Below the pieces are notes generated by a model, which saw only the letters and a program-made list of their open reading frames with translations, ran no database searches and was not told the origin of the DNA. 64,000 nt of DNA from assembly GCA_035771175.1 (NCBI GenBank), contig CM069597.1, positions 46,017,212 to 46,081,211 of the forward strand. Reading direction: 5' to 3'. Below are positions 48,040 to 64,000 of this stretch, in pieces (the first letter of the stretch is position 1; each line of letters begins with the position of its first letter). The position numbers and the translations under genes are program-made. The stretch is from Paratinospora sagittata (lineage: Eukaryota; Streptophyta; Magnoliopsida; Ranunculales; Menispermaceae).

Positions 48040-48440
48040 GTATTGGGAATTTTTGGGGTTTCATTTTTTTGTTTGTGAGAATTCAAGATTTGTGTATAAA
48101 TCATCTCGATCTCGCATTTGAATCTTCGTGTCTTTTTGAGAAATTTTGAAGGATCCTAAGAATTTGATCTTGTTTGTTCCTACCCTCGTTTTTGTTCAGG
48201 GTCTCATCTTTATTTTATATTGGTGGAATTTCTCTTTAGACTCGACCAATATAAAATTAAGATGAAACTCTGAACAAAAAAACAAGGGGTACAAAAAAGC
48301 AAGATCAAATCCCTAGGATCCTTCAAAATTTTTCAAAAGACACGTCGATTGACAAAGATTCAATGCGAGATCTAGATGATTTATACACAAATCTTATTTC
48401 CACAACCCAAATCTCACAAACAAAAAAGAAATCACAAAAT
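48040..48440. repeat. Long imperfect inverted repeat (near-palindrome)
   Basis: Two arms of about 185 bp meet around 48234 with a loop of about 20 bases. The innermost pair is ttatattggt / accaatataa. Further pairs are gatcttg / caagatc, gaaggatcct / aggatccttc, gtgtataaatcat / atgatttatacac, and tttgtttgtgag / ctcacaaac. Arms look roughly 80 percent alike by eye. A transcript would fold into one long hairpin. No open frame. Confidence 0.85.
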
Positions 48441-49249
48441 TCTATTGAAACTTTAACCCTAGAATTTCAAACTCGAACAAAACCGACATGTTTTCAACCG
48501 ATAATATCACAAACAATCACTCGATAACGGAATCACTTCTTCATCCTTGGGTTTTCGTGGGTTTTTTCGGCCATTGGAGGTCGAACAAAACCATTTTGTT
48601 TGGTTAACTAGGATCGAACCAACTTCGAATTTAAAAAATAAACTTCTACTGTGAAAAATCTGTCAAATGACACTTTCATCACTTATAAGAAATGCTTTCA
48701 AATAAGAAAATGATAGAAATAGAAGATTTGATTCCGAAAAAACACACTTTTCAATAAAGTTATAAATCTGATGTGAATGCTTAAAATATCATATTTGTAG
48801 CAATTGGTGTGGAGTTTTCACTCACTTTATCATTTTCCTTAAGTTAATAAGTCAATAGTATTCAAATTTTGTCTCCTCTAAGAATAGAAGCTCACCTTAA
48901 TGATTTCCTGCATGTAATTACTTCTTTTAAGTTTATAATATTTCATTCAATTTGTTGTGAAATCATGAAAGTGAAAGATCTAATTATGTTTAGTCATTGT
49001 AGTGATTTACTTAAAAGCTTTTTCTTTGACAAGTAATTAGTCTTAAATAGTCATTTGAAAACTACATCAAACATCATTTAAATAACTTATAACAAACAAT
49101 TTCTAATGATTTTTTTTTTTTAACTTGCAAGAAAAGAACATCATCTAAATATAACCAACTATAGTCATAGGTGGAAAATCACCAATACATAAATAAAGCT
49201 TAAAGTAAAAAATTCATATTGACCAACAAAAAAGAGTAAAAAGTCATTT

Positions 49250-53970
<4,721 letters not shown>

Positions 53971-56796
53971 GTCTTTAATTTTTCTGCTAATTAATTAATG
54001 ATCTACAACCTTTCATAATCTCTTATGACCTTTATTCATATTTATTCATATAAAGAGGAGAATAGCCAATTCTCATCAGCTTCTGTTATATAAAGGACTT
54101 CCACATGACCTTAATTTCCTTTATTTTTAATATTGAGATTTTTCTTTATATAATTAAATAATTAGAAGGATATTATTATATTTTTGTTTTTAATTATCTA
54201 TATTATATTTGTACACATATAATAGTAAAACACACACAATATGCAATGTCAAACTAATTTATACTGGAATGAGTATTTTCAATTATATATATATATATAT
54301 ATACACATACACTCACCTTAATTAATTTTTTTAGAAAAAAAGGAACAAAATTAAAATCAGGCTTTTGGTATTGGGTACTAAAGAAGAAGAATGGGATTCG
54401 TAGTACATGACATTTTTCCTTGCAATGTTCACCAATTGCGTGTCTCATCTACCGCTTGTCACAATACAAGTTTGCTCTGTCAACATGCTCAAATAGAAAC
54501 ACATAAAATACACCTTTTTAGATAATGGTTTTCAATATTCACCGTGAAAAAGTTCAACTGATTAATTAGTTTTAATCTTTTTCAAAAAAAAAATAGTTTT
54601 AATCAATTATTTTAAAATAAGCGAGTTAAATGATACAAATGTTATGTAATTATGTGTTTGGGAATAATGGCAACATACAAAAGAAAAAAAAAAATAACCC
54701 TCTTCCTACACTTAAAAGAGAAAATAATAAGACTTTCTCAGTGATATCCTGCTGTATATCTAAGGCAGAAACGTAAAATTGTGGGCCTTGCTGTCAATTT
54801 CAGTCAATGTTATTGACTCATGAGTTAAAACCACCCCTCATTATTCAGCCTAATGCCAATTTGTTCTAACATTATCGTTTGTACATTTTTGATCAATTGG
54901 TTCACTATAACAATTCTTCGACTGTTTAAAGGGTAAAATATCAAATTTTGAATTTATTGAAAATTTTGAAATGAAATTGGTATCAAATCGATCTTGACTT
55001 TGTTACACGTCCAACGCAACTGACCGGGCTCAAATCAGACTTCGAACGAGTTATCAGTGCGAAAATTAAATTTTATCATCGGACACGCAAATCGAAGTCA
55101 ATCACAAAAATCGTGGTTTGCCATTTCATAGGACTAACAAGTGTCACCCTATATTTGGCCACAAAAGTGCCCAATGCATGACTAGAAAGCTCTTATTGGG
55201 CCACAAAAGTATCTCATGCGTGAGTTGAAATAACTCGATCCATGACATGTGTCATTAAAATAAAAATAACTGTGGCAAAAAAAATAATTACATTTTGCCA
55301 CCGAAAAACCTCTCCACCCATTCTTTCTTATTTTTTTTCTCTAACTCTCGGTTAAAGACTTCAAGGAAGCTCGAGGAGAGGCAAGTGATTACTACTTCTC
55401 TTACTTTCTCATGGGTTTGATTCTTCCTTCTTCTTCATTCTCTTGGTAGCTTGTTTGATTCTTAATCTTGATAATTACTGATTTTCTTTGATCTATAGTT
55501 TATTATTACCACCATAGCTTTTGGTCCTTGTTCTAAGGTCCCAACTTCTTTTCTCCTTCGTTCGAGGGGCATCTCGCCACTGCAAGCAGAGACGTTAATG
55601 GCTGTGCAAATGGGCTTTTTCCTCTTTTCCTTGAGTTCAAACCTCTTTGACAAGAATGATTTTCAAGTATTCAGAGTTCATGGTATGTCGCTGCCACGTA
55701 CAATCGGACCATCGCTGACCGGAGTGCTCGGAAGCTCAACCAGGGAGAAAGCTCGACAAGGTCGCCCCATGAAATCGTCAAACTTTCTCTTCTGCTGATC
55801 CTTTGATTCAAATTGGCTCATGGTTTCATCTAACTGAAAGCTGAAAAACCACAATTCCCATCATGATGGCAGTGATGGGATTCATATGAGGTTGTCCACG
55901 GCGGAATAACCAAAAATTGGCAAAGATGGGAAGGATCCCATTTGATAAATATATGTAATTTCATTTAATTTGTTTTATGGGTTAATTTTAATTACTTTGT
56001 TCTTTAATTTTTGATTTTAATTACATCTACTTTTTTTTTCCGAATAACTAATTGCACCTTTTATTTGTTTATATAACAGGTTATGAATTAAGTAGTTTTG
56101 ATTTTTTTTTTTTTTCCTGAGAAACAAATGATGTTTTGGATAATTCATCGTATTCTGTCTTTTTAGCATTTATTTTGTTTAAGCAAACTTATTTGTAACA
56201 ATGATAAATTTAAAAATAAAACTAATTTTTGAGTAAAATGATAAATATAATTTTATTAAATCAATTTTACAATATTTGAATTAATTCTTTTATTCAAAGT
56301 AATTACCATGTATAAATAATTATTATCTTTAGAGTTGAATTCAATATAAATCTTATTATTAATATGATTAGACAAATAAATACATTTTTTTTTTTTTTGT
56401 AAAAGACACCAAATGCCCTTCCATTAACGATCTAAAATGTTGGTTAACAAATACATTTTTTTATATAGCTTGACAACAAAGTTACTAAACTATCCTATTT
56501 TAATAGTAAAATTACATACATACAATATTACTCTAATATTTCCCATCAAACTTAAGGTACGATTGCAAGAAGCATCAAACAGTATCAATTAACAGTCTCG
56601 TGAAACAACACTAAATAAAGAAAACTAAATCTACAAACAATCTAACTTATATTATATTAACAATCAAGGGTCCCATGTCTATCAACCACACTCTGATATC
56701 ATATGAACAATGAAAAGGAGATAAAAGAGTATTAGGGTTTCATAATGCTCAAAAAGAATAAATACAATGAAGATGAGTAAGTGTATTAGGAATCGG
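53971..56796. other. Region between the two beta-glucosidases
   Basis: Promoter of gene A to about 54200, then AT-rich sequence with an AT run at 54283-54301. At about 54960-55910 is a more GC-rich block with paired segments (ggccacaaaagtgcccaatg and ggccacaaaagtatctcatg) and a CT-rich stretch at 55320-55440 followed by a 66-codon frame at 55598-55798. It may be a decayed transposable element or a non-coding transcript; I cannot name it. From 55980 to 56790 nothing but AT-rich sequence. Confidence 0.45.
54087..54095 (-). promoter_or_regulatory. TATA box of beta-glucosidase A
   Basis: The minus strand reads CTTTATATA at 54095-54087, about 117-125 bp before the ATG at 53970. Position and sequence fit a plant TATA box. 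Confidence 0.5.
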
Positions 56797-61985
<5,189 letters not shown>

Positions 61986-62715
61986 CTCGATCGTCGATCT
62001 CTTTTAATTTAATTTTTGCTGCTACTCTCTATACACTCCTTATAAACTTGTGATCTATATATATTAGTCGATGAAATGAGAGGCTATAATTCCGTATCTC
62101 CCGCTCCTTCGTTCCCATTTCTCTTTCTAACAACACACGTGATCCACATTATTATTTTTCCACGTTTAGTAATAAGATTTATTTTGAATTATACTGGTCT
62201 ACGTAGGTGTGCTTCGTACCCCCTTCAAAACAAAATTAATAATAATAATATAATAATAATAATAACAAACATGTCTATATATATATATATATACTTTTTT
62301 TTTAGTTTGTTATAATTATTAGGTGAATACATTTTATATACTTTAAATTATAACAATCTGTCACGATCTGCGTATTCATTTTTTAGCTAAAAAAAAAAAA
62401 AACAACACGTCGTTATTAACGGCGTTTGGCACGGAAAGTGCCTATCAAAAAAGCGCTTAGTTACTGGGTAGGTCCGTAGGATGGAACGGCACCGGCTATA
62501 TGCGTGAAAAAGTGATTCTGATCCACCTGACCCCTGCACGGCCCCACTCCACCTTGCACTGATATGCACCCTTTTGCACCTGTGCCCACCAGCTCCTGCT
62601 ACCCGTCAAGTTCTTTGTTGCCACGCACTGGTGCATTTTTAAATTTAAATATCTTTCCACTATTATTTGTCCTTTCTCCACTACATGTATGATGATTGTT
62701 CAAATGCTTGAACCA

Positions 62716-62748
<33 letters not shown>

Positions 62749-64000
62749 AATAAAAGCAATTAAAAAAATGGTTTAAAGGGCAAACCAAATCTTTTGGAGG
62801 ATTTGGCAATTTTTATTTTATTTTTTTATTTTTTATTTTAAAGAGGAAACAAATGTTTGTATTAAGATAAAAGGAAAGTTACAACCTAAAAAGCACAAGA
62901 GATGCTCAGTACTCACAACAAACAAGGGAAAGATCCAGCAGATAGAGACAAGCACATCTCTACGTCCCTTCTACAGATACCAACCAACCACTCAAATCAA
63001 CTTACAAATGATAATGATGGGTGTTGTTAGAATTCAGCAAAAAAGTCAGTAAGTGTACAGCGTCTCGCACACTAGTAATAACGAAATAAATTAAGTCACC
63101 ACGTCTAATTCGCCTGCTCGTGCTGTCGTTTGTCATTCTTCAACTCACGGTTCCCTGCAAGTTATTCAATTCCGCTCCCAGACGCAAGTCATACGTTCCA
63201 ATTCCTCGCCTTGTTTTCTTCATTTTAGGACACCCAGCTTCTCCTCTTCATTCCAACGTTTCCAAGCTCTTTAAAATTGAAAACTATCTCAATTTTAAGT
63301 AATTTATTTTTTAACACTGGCACTTAATTTTTTTTAAATATTAAAAATATTTTGTAATACACATATATTTTAAGATATCTATCTAAAAAAAATTAGATGT
63401 CAACGTTAAAAAATAATATTAACATAACGTACACAAAGTATTTTTCTTCTTTTTATATGGAGATGTGAGAAACCTTAAAAGGTGAGATATTATGTTATGC
63501 AATGGCCCATTAAAAAGTTGTTATCCCCCACTCTTTTATATGTGTCATTTCATCATCATCTGGATAGTAAAAATTAATAAAAATCCATAATTAAAGTATG
63601 CAATTAAGCTTAATTAATTAATCTAAAAAATGAGAAATAAGGATTGTTAATAGGTAATGTTTCTAAATTAAAAATAATAAAAAATACAAGGCAAGAATAA
63701 GAGAGATCATGGATTAATCAAACTTAGTAGTGAGATTAGCACGAGGTTGGACATTGCCATAGAAACAAACATTAGATGCATTATTGTGTGTGTTTGAATG
63801 TGTAAATGAAACAAGACCACTAGTTTTAGTAGCCCAATCAACCTGTTTACCCTTTTTAACCTCATAAATCAATTATTGAGCTTGCTGGTAAAGGCGCGCG
63901 TAGGCTTTCGTCTTCTTAACTGTCTCAGTTCCCCACCCACGTGGCGCCTGTGAGTTGGCTAACTAAGCTTTGAATAGTTAAATTATGACAAAACAGTTAT
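61986..64000. other. Upstream region of beta-glucosidase B and right edge
   Basis: A TATA-like stretch (tatatatag on the minus strand) lies near 62060, some 75 bp before the ATG of gene B. A GC-richer block of unknown nature occupies 62405-62640. AAT-type microsatellites occur at 62236-62266 and 62717-62750. A beta-glucosidase relic is at 63720-63790. The rest is AT-rich without coding signal. Confidence 0.45.
63720..63790 (-). pseudogene. GH1 beta-glucosidase exon 9 relic
   Basis: The minus strand encodes NNASNVCFYGNVQPRANLTT, which resembles the end of exon 9 in gene A ([14 protein letters not shown]...VNLTS). It has lost the flanking residues and runs into a stop nearby. It suggests that a third tandem copy lies or lay on this side. 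Confidence 0.4.

Larger units (their letters stand above)
47300..49249. other. Intergenic region between UGT and beta-glucosidase A
   Basis: No gene. It contains two SINE-like pieces (47487-47700 and 47940-48018, the latter with an A tail) and the 400-bp inverted repeat at 48040-48440. The rest is AT-rich. The beta-glucosidase gene ends at 49250. Confidence 0.5.

Overview
This window is nuclear DNA from a flowering plant, most likely a eudicot. It shows GT-AG introns with AT-rich interiors, plant actin and plant-only families (DYW-type PPR, L-type lectin receptor kinase, DC1 protein, UGT with PSPG box, 13-exon GH1 beta-glucosidases), and several classes of plant transposable element. No bacterial, organellar or viral gene organisation is present. 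The species cannot be named from the sequence alone.

Layout. 1-941 (minus): 5' part of an actin gene, with a 1,049-bp leader intron. It is divergent from 3017-4024 (plus), a conserved plant protein of unknown function. 5656-10571: a dead Ty1/copia retrotransposon with both LTRs. 11720-15657 (plus): a seven-exon J-domain protein, probably mitochondrial. 16446-18375 (minus): an L-type lectin receptor kinase whose lectin and kinase halves lie in different frames, followed by a decayed lectin relic at 19588-19744. 19792-26085: a satellite-like array of 49-bp monomers in a six-monomer (294-bp) higher-order repeat, broken by a truncated Ty3/gypsy chromovirus. 27333-28106 (plus): a three-module DC1 protein. 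28500-31483 (minus): STR9-like rhodanese protein. 33025-34715 (plus): UPM1 (siroheme synthesis). 35697-37734 (minus): DYW PPR editing factor. 38262-43197 (minus): OEP16-3/B14.7-like Tim17-family protein, with a 4.45-kb intron full of nested transposons. 45269-47299 (plus): UGT92-type glycosyltransferase. 49250-53970 and 56797-61985 (minus): two intact tandem GH1 beta-glucosidases, with a probable relic of a third at 63720-63790.

Functional themes. From 28.5 to 43.2 kb four consecutive genes act in, or are predicted to act in, plastids or mitochondria: a thylakoid rhodanese, siroheme synthesis, organellar RNA editing and an organelle-membrane Tim17 protein. From 45 to 64 kb there is a glycoside module: one sugar-adding enzyme (UGT) beside two secreted sugar-removing enzymes (GH1). 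The lectin receptor kinase and the GH1 cluster both show local duplication and decay. The strongest unusual signals are the 6 x 49 bp higher-order repeat, the lesion in the receptor kinase transmembrane region, the hAT-in-SINE nesting inside the OEP16-3 intron, a roughly 400-bp near-palindrome at 48040-48440, and a 38-bp duplication that rewrites the C-terminus of the second beta-glucosidase. I did not find a clearly new multi-gene system; the novelty is in repeat architecture and gene remodelling.
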